Below, in pieces: positions 57,592 to 64,000 of a stretch of 64,000 bases of DNA (position 1 is its first letter; each line of letters begins with the position of its first letter). The stretch spans positions 2,162,501 through 2,226,500 of the forward strand of contig NZ_CP015285.1 in NCBI RefSeq assembly GCF_001639105.2. The letters are read 5' to 3'. This DNA comes from Azospirillum humicireducens (GTDB lineage Bacteria > Pseudomonadota > Alphaproteobacteria > Azospirillales > Azospirillaceae). The notes beneath the pieces were generated by a model. It was not told where the DNA came from. It did no database searches and worked only from the letters and a program-made list of their open reading frames with translations. Position numbers and translations under genes: made by a program.

Positions 57592-57864
57592 TCAGTCGCT
57601 GTTGGCGCTGCCGAACGGCGTCAGGTTGGCGACATCGACCGCCCCGTTGGCGCTAGCCGCCACCACCAGGACGCCGGTCGCCGGTGCGGCAGCGCCGACC
57701 GCGCAGTTCGCCAGCAGCATGTCGCCCACCCGCAACAGGTCGGCCGCCCCATTGAAATAGCCGGCGGTGTCGACGTCGGTCGCCACGTCGCGGGTGGTGT
57801 AGTGCCAGAGCGTGAAGCCGTTCGCATAGGCAAGCACGCTCAAATCCTTGGACGCATAGGCCAT
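57592..57864 (-). CDS. Small phage structural protein, possible head decoration
   Basis: A 90-residue beta-rich protein, start MAYASKDLSVLAYANGFTLW, with HYTTRDVATDVDTAGYFN and a hydrophobic VGDMLLANCAVG strand. It directly follows the capsid gene (73 bp, with a small hairpin between), the usual place of a decoration or head-fibre gene. Small proteins of this kind accompany capsid genes in several podoviruses, but I cannot name a family. Confidence 0.75.
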   Translation of the reverse strand: MAYASKDLSVLAYANGFTLWHYTTRDVATDVDTAGYFNGAADLLRVGDMLLANCAVGAAAPATGVLVVAASANGAVDVANLTPFGSANSD

Positions 57865-57900
57865 GGATTGCAGACTCCGGAATTTGGAGGGGGGGAAATG

Positions 57901-57923
57901 CCCTCTCCCGGGACGGGAGAGGG
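57901..57923. repeat. CCCTCTCCCG hairpin within the phage operon
   Basis: CCCTCTCCCG-GGA-CGGGAGAGGG has the same 10-bp arms as the two hairpins in the livJ-livH gap (28335-28357 and 28460-28482); only the three loop bases differ. It sits between the capsid gene and the small structural gene, where a hairpin can raise or protect capsid mRNA. Confidence 0.9.
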
Positions 57924-57937
57924 AAACTCACACTCTC

Positions 57938-58756
57938 TCAGCTCTCCAGGCAGCGCAGCGTCACCACGCCGGTGGTGTCGATCAGCGCGGCGCCCTGGCT
58001 CATCATGTTGTTGACGAAATGCGCCGCGCGGTCGCCGTGCCAGGTGATGTCGGTCTTCACGTCGGCGCCCGCCGCGTGGCCGACCGCCGTCTTGTGATAC
58101 CAGTGGCAGAGTCGGACAGTGCCGCTCAGCGTCAGGCCGGAGTGCGGCAGCCACAGCGTGCCGAGCCAGCGCTTGGCCTGGGTGCCGCGCCAGGGCAGCT
58201 CGTCGGAACCGACATAGTCGGAGCTGGCGAACTCCTCGATGCCCAGCAGCTGGCTCCACTGCTTCCAGCCGACGACGGCGAAGCGCTGGCCGTCGTCCGG
58301 CACATCAGCCTCGCCCATCATCTCGAAGGCGGCCAGGATCTTGGCCTTGGTCAGCCCGTCGGTGGCGCTGCCGGCATAGTTGACGGATTTGTCCAGTTCG
58401 GCGATCAGAAGTTCGTCGGTCTTGCGCCCCAGCGCATAGGCGCCGGCATTGGCGATGATCTGGCGCTCGTCGATGTTGGTCTTCAGTTCGTCCAGCCGGT
58501 CGACCCAGTCGCCGGCATAGAAATCATACAGCGCGCATTCGACCGGGGTGTGGTCCAGGTTCATCACCGGGACCGCGCCGTGGCGCGACTTGGTGGAGGC
58601 GGCGCCCTTGCCGACCTTCTGGAAGACGGTGGAGGCGCCCTGCACGTTGTTCTTGCTGCGCACCGTGTTGCGCAGCTTGGAACCCATACGCTGGTAGGCC
58701 TCGTGGACCTCGCGTTCGAACTGCTTGACGAACGCCTGGGCGATGCTGGTCGACAT
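57938..58756 (-). CDS. Phage major capsid protein
   Basis: A 272-residue protein of the podovirus-type capsid family: start MSTSIAQAFVKQFEREVHEAY, then the KVGKGAASTKSRHGAVPVMN segment, NIDERQIIANAGAYALGRKT, and a C-terminal FVNNMMSQGAALIDTTGVVT strand. This matches the HK97-fold capsid proteins of T7-like and related phages that begin with a long N-terminal helix and are not proteolysed. AAAGGA precedes the ATG at 58756. It is the first gene of the island's operon; a promoter must lie in 58757-58880. Confidence 0.87.
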   Translation of the reverse strand: MSTSIAQAFVKQFEREVHEAYQRMGSKLRNTVRSKNNVQGASTVFQKVGKGAASTKSRHGAVPVMNLDHTPVECALYDFYAGDWVDRLDELKTNIDERQIIANAGAYALGRKTDELLIAELDKSVNYAGSATDGLTKAKILAAFEMMGEADVPDDGQRFAVVGWKQWSQLLGIEEFASSDYVGSDELPWRGTQAKRWLGTLWLPHSGLTLSGTVRLCHWYHKTAVGHAAGADVKTDITWHGDRAAHFVNNMMSQGAALIDTTGVVTLRCLES

Positions 58757-59046
58757 ACGGATTTTTCCTTTCGCGTTCCTGCGGATCCCGCGACGGCGTG
58801 GCGGGAGGAGTCGTTCCGCCACCCGGTTGTCGGGACCGCGCGCAAGGCGCAGCGCCGGCCGCGGGCGAAACGCGAAAACAAAAAAGGGCCGGCCGGACTT
58901 TCGAGTGTCCAACCGGCCCTTTTCGGACCGAAGCGAGGGGAGAGCTTTGGATCTGTCGGGCATCAAGGTCCGGGGGCGGACCTGTCGCCTTGACGAGATC
59001 GGTTCTAGGATTTTATTCTGTGATGATCAAGGACTATTTTCATACA
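58757..59046. other. Promoter region and boundary of the phage island
   Basis: About 290 bp between the capsid start and the stop of the small fur-linked gene. It contains the minus-strand terminator at 58881-58923 and, on its left, about 120 bp that must include the capsid promoter. No ORF, integrase or attachment-site repeat was recognised. No portal or scaffold gene is present. Confidence 0.5.
58881..58923 (-). terminator. Rho-independent terminator separating fur operon and phage island
   Basis: AAAAGGGCCGG (58882-58892) and CCGGCCCTTTT (58913-58923) pair, with an inner GGAC/GTCC stem. On the minus strand the stem is followed by a T-rich run, so it ends transcripts from the fur operon before they enter the capsid gene. 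Confidence 0.88.
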
Positions 59047-59271
59047 TCAGTGCCGGACCGGCCCCGCCACCCAATGGCTGACGATGGTTTCCGCCTGGGC
59101 CGGCGGGATTTCCGGATGGTGGTAGCGGTAGACGGTGACCGCCGCCTCCAGCGCATAACGTTCCGGCTGGCCGCAGCGGCACAAGCCGGAATAGCAGCGC
59201 TGCACCGCATCGCGGCAGGCGATGGCGTCGACGATCGGCTGCTCCGGCCCGGAAAAACGGGGATCGGTCAT
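59047..59271 (-). CDS. Cys-containing small protein coupled to fur
   Basis: A 74-residue soluble protein of no recognised family. It has four Cys, three clustered in RCYSGLCRCGQPERYALEAA, and several His, a plausible metal or redox site. Its ATG overlaps the fur stop by four bases (ATGA), with GAGGAGGA just upstream, so it is cotranslated with Fur. This coupling suggests a role in iron homeostasis, unproven. A terminator follows. Confidence 0.75.
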   Translation of the reverse strand: MTDPRFSGPEQPIVDAIACRDAVQRCYSGLCRCGQPERYALEAAVTVYRYHHPEIPPAQAETIVSHWVAGPVRH

Positions 59272-59693
59272 GGACGCTCCTCCTCATCCAGGGGCACGCC
59301 GTAGATCTCCAGCCGGTGGCCGACGATCTTGTAGCCGAGTTCGCGGGCGATGCGTTCCTTCAGCGCCTCCAGCTCCGGGCTGGCGAACTCGATGATCCGC
59401 CCGGTGCGGGTGTCGATCAGGTGGTGGTGGTGGTCGGCCGTCGCCTCCTCGTACCGCGCACGGCCATCGCCCAGGTCGACGCGCTCGATCACCTGCGCGT
59501 CCTCCAGCAGCCGCATGGTGCGGTACACCGTGGCGATGGAAATGCGCGGGTCGATCTGCACGGCCCGGCGATGCACCTCCTCCACATCGGGATGGTCGTC
59601 GGCGTCCGACAACACCTGCGAGATGACACGGCGCTGCCCGGTCATCTTCAGCCCCTTCTCCATACACAACGCTTCCAGACGCGACGTCATCAC
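59268..59693 (-). CDS. fur: Fur family transcriptional regulator
   Basis: A 141-residue metalloregulator. The DNA-binding part shows MEKGLKMTGQRRVISQVLSD, DHPDVEEVHRRA and PRISIATVYRTMRLLED; the metal-binding part has HHHHLIDTRTGRIIEF. The C-terminal CxxC zinc sites of enteric Fur are absent, as is usual in the alphaproteobacterial Fur/Mur group. It regulates iron or manganese genes; which metal cannot be told here. sodC diverges upstream across a 139-bp gap. Confidence 0.94.
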   Translation of the reverse strand: MMTSRLEALCMEKGLKMTGQRRVISQVLSDADDHPDVEEVHRRAVQIDPRISIATVYRTMRLLEDAQVIERVDLGDGRARYEEATADHHHHLIDTRTGRIIEFASPELEALKERIARELGYKIVGHRLEIYGVPLDEEERP

Positions 59694-59832
59694 CCCAACC
59701 CTGGTCTTTGCTTCCCGAGACCCCCATCATACTGAAAACCGTTCGCAATCCCAGAGCGGTTTCGCAGCGACGGAAAGTCGCTGAACCCGCCGGCGCCACC
59801 CCTGGCCCGGTCAAGATGGAGGACTCACCCGC

Positions 59833-60387
59833 ATGACCCGTGCCCACCCGCCCCGGATCGCGACGACGCAGGCCTTGCTGATCGCCGGCCTGTCGCTGTT
59901 CGCCGCCCCGGCCCTGGCCCAGCAGTCGGCCCCGGCTCCCGCTCCCGCCGCCCAGGCCGCCGTCGCCGATGCCCAGGGCAAGCCGCTGGGGACCGTCACC
60001 TTCACCCGCTTCCCGCACGGCATCCTGGTCCATGGCCAGCTGGAAGGGCTGCCGCCGGGCTGGCATGGCATCCACATCCACGAGAACGGCGCCTGCACGC
60101 CCGACTTCAAGGCGGCCGGCGGCCATTTCGGCGCCCAGGGCTCCAAGCACGGGCTTGAGGCGCAGCACATGCACTACGGCGAGCTTCCCAACATCTGGGC
60201 CAACGAGGCCGGCAAGGCCGGCTTCGAGGCGATCACCCACATGGTCACACTGACCGACGAACCGAACGGCCTGTTCAAGCAGGGCGGCACTTCGATCATC
60301 ATCCACGCCCAGCCCGACGATTATCTCAGCCAGCCCGCCGGCAACTCCGGCGACCGCATCGCCTGCGGCGTCATCAAGAAGCCGTAA
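59833..60387 (+). CDS. sodC: Periplasmic Cu,Zn superoxide dismutase
   Basis: Dismutates superoxide in the periplasm. The 184-residue protein has a signal peptide (cleavage after ALA, about residue 29), then the Cu ligands in [10 protein letters not shown] and [10 protein letters not shown], the bridging and Zn His residues in [19 protein letters not shown], and the C-terminal GDRIACGVI with the active-site Arg and the disulfide Cys. The usual Zn-ligand Asp of the HxGDLPN motif is Glu here (HYGELPN). It diverges from fur. GGAGGA is close upstream of the ATG. Confidence 0.95.
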   Translation: MTRAHPPRIATTQALLIAGLSLFAAPALAQQSAPAPAPAAQAAVADAQGKPLGTVTFTRFPHGILVHGQLEGLPPGWHGIHIHENGACTPDFKAAGGHFGAQGSKHGLEAQHMHYGELPNIWANEAGKAGFEAITHMVTLTDEPNGLFKQGGTSIIIHAQPDDYLSQPAGNSGDRIACGVIKKP

Positions 60388-60683
60388 GCACCTCCAGTCC
60401 GGCTCCGGGGCGCGACCATTTGCCGCGGCATCGCGGCACCGGTCCGCGCCCCTCCCCTCCCCAAACCAGACGACGCACTTCTGCCGCGCGCCGAGATTTC
60501 TTGCCAAATCAAGCCACCGGCCCTATCTGTCCGGGGTCGGACGGCGTCCGGCGCCGCGCAGGACTTGCGCGCGCCCGATCGCCCGCCGCCCGACGGCTCC
60601 GCGCCAACCCGCCGCGGAGCGCGCAAGCCCGGCCGCTCCCTCCTGGCGCGGCCCCCATTCTGGTGACCAGGACCATCGCTTCC
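60388..60683 (+). other. Long 5' leader of the DEAD-box helicase with a nested hairpin
   Basis: About 296 bp with no supportable gene between sodC and rhlE. It holds a nested inverted repeat: outer CTTGCGC/GCGCAAG (60564-60570 and 60621-60627) and inner GCTCCGCG/CGCGGAGC (60596-60603 and 60613-60620). A helicase acting on its own structured leader would be in keeping with autoregulation, but the transcription start is not known. Confidence 0.5.
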
Positions 60684-62213
60684 ATGACCGAATTCTCCGG
60701 CCTCGGCCTGATCGAGCCTCTTCTGCGCGCCGTCGCGGAGGAGGGATACTCCACGGCCACGCCGATCCAGGCCGGCGCCATCCCGCTCCTGCTGGCCGGC
60801 CGCGACGTTCTGGGCCTGGCCCAGACCGGCACCGGCAAGACCGCAGCCTTCACGCTGCCCATCCTGCAGCGGCTGTTCCAGAACAAGAAGCGCGTGGCCG
60901 CCAAGTCGCCGCGCACGCTGATCCTGACCCCGACGCGGGAACTGGCGCTGCAGATCGGTGACAGCTTCACCACCTACGGCCGCCATCTGCCGATCCGCCG
61001 CACCGTCATCCATGGCGGCGTCGGCCAAAGCCCGCAGGTCGCCGCCATCGCCCGCGGGACGGAGGTGCTGATCGCCACCCCCGGCCGCCTGCTCGACCTG
61101 ATGGCGCAGAACCATGTCCGCCTCGACCAGATCGAGGTGTTCGTACTGGACGAAGCCGACCGCATGCTCGACATGGGCTTCATCCGTGATGTGCGGAAGG
61201 TGGTCGCAGTGCTGCCGAAGGAACGGCAGACCCTGCTGTTCTCCGCCACCATGCCGGACGCCGTGGTCGATCTGGCCAACAGCATCCTGACCGATGCCGA
61301 GCGCATCGAGGTGACGCCGCAATCGACCACGGTGGAGCGCATCAACCAGCGCGTCCTGTTCGTGGAGCGCAGCGACAAGCGCCGCCTGCTGGCCGACCTG
61401 CTCGAGGATTCGGCGATGGCCCGCACCATCGTCTTCGCCCGCACCAAGCACGGCGCCGACCGCATCGCCGACCACCTGAAGAAGGCGGGCATCGCCGCCG
61501 ACGCCATCCATGGCGACAAGTCGCAGTCGGCCCGCGTCCGCGCGCTGGAAAGCTTCCGCGCCGGCGAGTTGCGGGCGCTGGTGGCGACCGACATCGCCGC
61601 CCGCGGCATCGACATCGACGGCATCAGCCACGTCATCAACTTCGACCTGCCCAACGAGCCGGAAAGCTACGTCCACCGCATCGGCCGGACAGCGCGTGCC
61701 GGCACCGACGGCAGCGCGGTCTCCTTCTGCGACCATGAAGAGGTCGGCTACCTGAAGGACATCGAGAAGACGATCCGTCAACCGATCCCGGCCGACACCG
61801 ACCACCCCTATCACGCGGTGGACGTGGCGCAGATCCACGCCTCCAGCAAGCCGCCGCCCCGCCCCAAGGCGCCGGGCAGCAACCGCAACCAGAACAACCG
61901 CAACCAGCAGCAGGCCCGCCCCAGAAACGCCGCTTCCAACGCAGCGCCGAAGCCGGCGGCCCCCGCCAAGGCGGCGCAGCCAAAGCCGGTCGCGTCGGCC
62001 GCCAAGGCCCCGCAAAAGGCCATCAAGCCGGCCGGGGCGCCGCGGCCTGACGCCGCCCGCAACGACCAGAACCGGCATGACCGCCGCCCGGCTCCACACG
62101 CCGTTTCGCACGGCAACAACCATGGGGGCAATGGCAGCGGCAAGCAGGCGCCGCGCGCCGCCGGAACCCCCGGCGGCAACACCCCGCTGCGCCGCAAGCC
62201 CAGCGCTGCCTGA
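60684..62213 (+). CDS. rhlE: DEAD-box ATP-dependent RNA helicase (RhlE type)
   Basis: A 509-residue RNA helicase. Motifs in order: Q motif with [14 protein letters not shown] and ATPIQ, motif [12 protein letters not shown], Ia PTRELALQI, Ib [60 protein letters not shown]. The last 130 residues are Ala/Pro/Asn/Gln/Lys-rich and disordered, as in RhlE and CsdA tails that bind RNA. The ATG at 60684 is placed just before the Q motif. A strong terminator follows. Confidence 0.96.
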   Translation: MTEFSGLGLIEPLLRAVAEEGYSTATPIQAGAIPLLLAGRDVLGLAQTGTGKTAAFTLPILQRLFQNKKRVAAKSPRTLILTPTRELALQIGDSFTTYGRHLPIRRTVIHGGVGQSPQVAAIARGTEVLIATPGRLLDLMAQNHVRLDQIEVFVLDEADRMLDMGFIRDVRKVVAVLPKERQTLLFSATMPDAVVDLANSILTDAERIEVTPQSTTVERINQRVLFVERSDKRRLLADLLEDSAMARTIVFARTKHGADRIADHLKKAGIAADAIHGDKSQSARVRALESFRAGELRALVATDIAARGIDIDGISHVINFDLPNEPESYVHRIGRTARAGTDGSAVSFCDHEEVGYLKDIEKTIRQPIPADTDHPYHAVDVAQIHASSKPPPRPKAPGSNRNQNNRNQQQARPRNAASNAAPKPAAPAKAAQPKPVASAAKAPQKAIKPAGAPRPDAARNDQNRHDRRPAPHAVSHGNNHGGNGSGKQAPRAAGTPGGNTPLRRKPSAA

Positions 62214-62243
62214 CCCGGCAGCGCCTTTCCGGAAACACCACAA

Positions 62244-62282
62244 GAAAAAGGCCCCGTCTCGCAGCGAGACGGGGCCTTTTTC
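62244..62282. terminator. Bidirectional terminator between rhlE and the GST gene
   Basis: GGCCCCGTCTC/GAGACGGGGCC with a GCAGC loop, preceded by AAAAA and followed by TTTTT. It lies 31 bp after rhlE and 17 bp from the convergent GST stop and can serve both genes. Confidence 0.95.
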
Positions 62283-62298
62283 GTCCGACGGACGGCTG

Positions 62299-62913
62299 TC
62301 AGCCTTGGGCTTCAGCGGCGTGGGCCGCCTGCACCGCAGGACGGGCGGCAACCCGCTCGGCGAAGGCAACCAGATTCGGCAAGGGCGACAGGTCGAAGCC
62401 GATCCGCGGCAGCCAGCTCAGCACCGTGTAGGCGTAAGCATCGGCGACGGTGAAGGTGTCGCCGGTCAGATAGGCCTTGCCCTCCAGCTGCGTGTTCAGC
62501 ACCGCCAGCTTGCCGCCCAGCACCTTGCCCGCGAACTCGCGGTAGTTGTCGGAGACGACCTCCTTCAGCATCGGAAACAGCGGGACGACACCCTTGTGCA
62601 GTTCCGACCCGATGAAGTTCAGCAGTTCCTGCACGCGGTAGCGCTCGATGGTGCCCGCAGCAGGAATCAGACCGCTGCCCGGCACCTTGTCGGCGACATA
62701 CTGCACGATCACCGCCCCCTCGGTCAGGATGCCGCCCTCGTCGAGCGTCAGCGTCGGCACCTGCCCTTTGGGGTTCACCGCGCGGAAGTCGCTGCCGTCG
62801 GGCAGGGTCTTGGTGACGAGATCGACCTTGACCAGATCGAAAGGCAGCCCGGCCTCGCGCAGAACGATGTGCGGCGACAGCGAACAGGCGCCCGGCTTAT
62901 AATAGAGCTTCAT
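62299..62913 (-). CDS. gst: Glutathione S-transferase (beta class)
   Basis: A 204-residue GST. The N-terminal MKLYYKPGACSLSPHIVLRE carries the beta-class Cys at position 10 and a Ser nearby; VNPKGQVPTLTLDEGGILTE includes the cis-Pro and the glutathione-binding Glu; the C-terminal helical domain has FTVADAYAYTVLSW with the conserved N-cap Asp. It conjugates electrophiles or works with glutaredoxin-like chemistry in related bacteria. Start ATG at 62913. Separate from the zeta-class MaiA in this window. Confidence 0.95.
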   Translation of the reverse strand: MKLYYKPGACSLSPHIVLREAGLPFDLVKVDLVTKTLPDGSDFRAVNPKGQVPTLTLDEGGILTEGAVIVQYVADKVPGSGLIPAAGTIERYRVQELLNFIGSELHKGVVPLFPMLKEVVSDNYREFAGKVLGGKLAVLNTQLEGKAYLTGDTFTVADAYAYTVLSWLPRIGFDLSPLPNLVAFAERVAARPAVQAAHAAEAQG

Positions 62914-62991
62914 GTTTCCGGCCCCTCTTTGGGTTTATGATCCCGCAATGGCTACCCCAAAGGGAGAGCCGCCGCCAGCTTGGCGGATGGC

Positions 62992-63816
62992 TCAGACCGC
63001 CTGCGCCGCCAGCTTCCGGGCCTGTCGGTCGATGAACCACCAGGCGCCACGCGAAGCCACGCTGCACAGGCGCGTGTGCGGCTTCAGGCCGCAGGCCTTG
63101 AACACCATGGCGATGGCACGGTCGACGTGCTTGCGGCGATACCGGCCGAAAGCACGGCGCTTGTAGGCGGCGTTGTAGAGCTTGTGCTCGTAGGGGGCGT
63201 CGGCCGGGGCGTTGGCGGCGTAATAGGCGTAAGCCAGTTCGTCATCCTCCGACTCGCCGATGCGCGACAGCGCCACCTTCAGCCGCTGGATCCTGTTCAG
63301 CCCCTCGCGGTCGAGGTACTTCTTGGCATAAGTGTAAAAGATCTTGTAGTGGCGCAGTTCGTCGGCCGCGATGTTGCGGCAGATCTCCTTCAGCACCGGC
63401 TCGTCGGTCGAATCGCCGATGGCGGCATAGTAGGAACTGGTGCCGGTCTCCACCATGCAACGGGCGATCATCTCGCCGGTCCGCGACCCGCGCACCGAGG
63501 CGTCCAGGTCGATCGGCACGCGGTAGCCGGCACGGAAGCGCTCGACCGCGGCGCGGAAATCGAAGGTTGGATCGACCAGTTCGGCCCAGCGGCCGAGCGC
63601 CTCGCCATGCTGGACCTCCTCGACCGCCCAGCCTCGGGCCGCCTCCTGGAATTCCGGATCGTCATTGAAGACGTTGCACAGATAGGCCGTGTAGTCGTCT
63701 GCGTTGAACTCGACCAGAGCCGCTGCCTTGATCAGGGGAACCAGGTCGGGATCGACCCTGCCGGCATCGAAACGGTCCCAGGGAAGCTCTTCGATCCGCC
63801 AATGCGCACGCGCCAT
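62992..63816 (-). CDS. Ferritin-like superfamily protein (di-iron, acyl-ACP-desaturase-like layout)
   Basis: A 274-residue all-helical protein with a di-iron motif set: ALVEFNADDYTAYLC (first Glu), WAVEEVQHGEALGRW (EExxH) about residues 75-90, MVETGTSSYYAAI (Glu) and NIAADELRHYKIFY (DExRH). The spacing is that of ferritin-like oxidoreductases and rubrerythrin-like proteins. The C-terminal 60 residues are Lys/Arg/Ala-rich. No reductase is adjacent. I start at the ATG at 63816 because sequence before it shows no family features. Function (oxidase, desaturase or iron-handling) is unknown. Confidence 0.82.
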   Translation of the reverse strand: MARAHWRIEELPWDRFDAGRVDPDLVPLIKAAALVEFNADDYTAYLCNVFNDDPEFQEAARGWAVEEVQHGEALGRWAELVDPTFDFRAAVERFRAGYRVPIDLDASVRGSRTGEMIARCMVETGTSSYYAAIGDSTDEPVLKEICRNIAADELRHYKIFYTYAKKYLDREGLNRIQRLKVALSRIGESEDDELAYAYYAANAPADAPYEHKLYNAAYKRRAFGRYRRKHVDRAIAMVFKACGLKPHTRLCSVASRGAWWFIDRQARKLAAQAV

Positions 63817-64000
63817 GATCCGCTCTGCCGCCTCGTTTTGGGCCGCCCTGCCGGCGGCCGTGGCCAATATCGTGTAAGGTCTGCTCCCGTGTCCCCACCA
63901 ATGCCGTCGGGGTGCGGCGGGGTTTGCGGTTCAGGCCTTCGAATGTAAGTCGTCTTTTCGGCGATGCAACCAAGTCGCAACGGAAACGGGCGGCCTGGAA

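Noticed and set aside
50281..58923. Complete inducible prophage
   Set aside because: No integrase, repressor, replication, portal or lysis set is present, and no flanking attachment-site repeat was seen.
50281..58923. Tailocin or type VI-like contractile device
   Set aside because: No sheath, baseplate or tube genes; the tail genes are of the short-tailed tubular type and a capsid and terminase are present.
63732..63980. Short leftward open frames near the right edge
   Set aside because: They overlap the start of the ferritin-like gene in other frames, have no ribosome binding site and no recognisable product.

Overview
The window is GC-rich, densely coding DNA from an alphaproteobacterium. 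Gene content (MhaAB/HmgA aromatic catabolism, LivJHMGF-type transporter, hybrid histidine kinases, NnrU, alphaproteobacterial Fur, T7-like phage genes) and G+C-rich intergenic hairpins suggest a Rhodospirillales member close to Azospirillum. The genus is an inference. No rRNA, tRNA or CRISPR array was seen.

Layout. 1-8.7 kb: partial acetyl-CoA synthetase, small housekeeping genes (EVE, YciI, DEDDh exonuclease, NUDIX), a methyltransferase and aconitase. 8.7-24.1 kb: two hybrid histidine kinases flank an amidoligase/glutamine-amidotransferase pair, envelope lipoproteins (OmpA, DUF4398), DedA, NnrU with an FNR-type box, a CBS protein, an RGG-like double cold-shock protein and an EamA exporter. 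24.2-31.1 kb: a branched-chain-type ABC transporter operon (livJ-H-M-G-F) ending in maleylacetoacetate isomerase, divergent from a PaaX-family regulator. 31.2-34.2 kb: a BLUF photoreceptor gene, then a two-gene operon of a ferritin-like di-iron oxygenase and its 2Fe-2S/FAD reductase. 34.2-42.4 kb: a chemoreceptor and a homogentisate cluster (fumarylacetoacetase, homogentisate dioxygenase, MarR regulator, PaaY-like protein, and an MhaAB-type two-component hydroxylase). 42.6-49.7 kb: a secreted hydrolase, thrS-infC (infC apparently starting at ATA), a degenerate EAL protein, DUF952 and pyrD. 50.3-58.9 kb: a compact eight-gene phage island in the T7 late-gene order (capsid, tail tubular A and B, coiled-coil protein, tail fibre, large terminase) without portal, integrase or replication genes. 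59-64 kb: fur, sodC, a DEAD-box helicase, a GST and a second ferritin-like protein.

How the genes work together. The aromatic genes form one functional unit: MhaAB makes homogentisate from 3-hydroxyphenylacetate; HmgA, MaiA and the FAH enzyme take it to fumarate and acetoacetate; the Liv-type transporter probably imports an aromatic acid. An operator of the form AGTTTC-N4-GAAACT lies 75-86 bp upstream of livJ, hmgA and mhaA, consistent with control by the local MarR protein. A second bipartite signal with identical 33-bp spacing lies upstream of livJ (beside paaX) and of the di-iron oxygenase operon, suggesting PaaX control of both. The oxygenase leader also carries a perfect FNR-type box.

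Several families of GC-rich hairpin repeats lie between genes, including a 150-bp inverted mosaic between livJ and livH and a copy inside the phage operon. A separate 103-bp string of four perfect hairpins flanked by 9-bp direct repeats lies between the chemoreceptor and the FAH gene.
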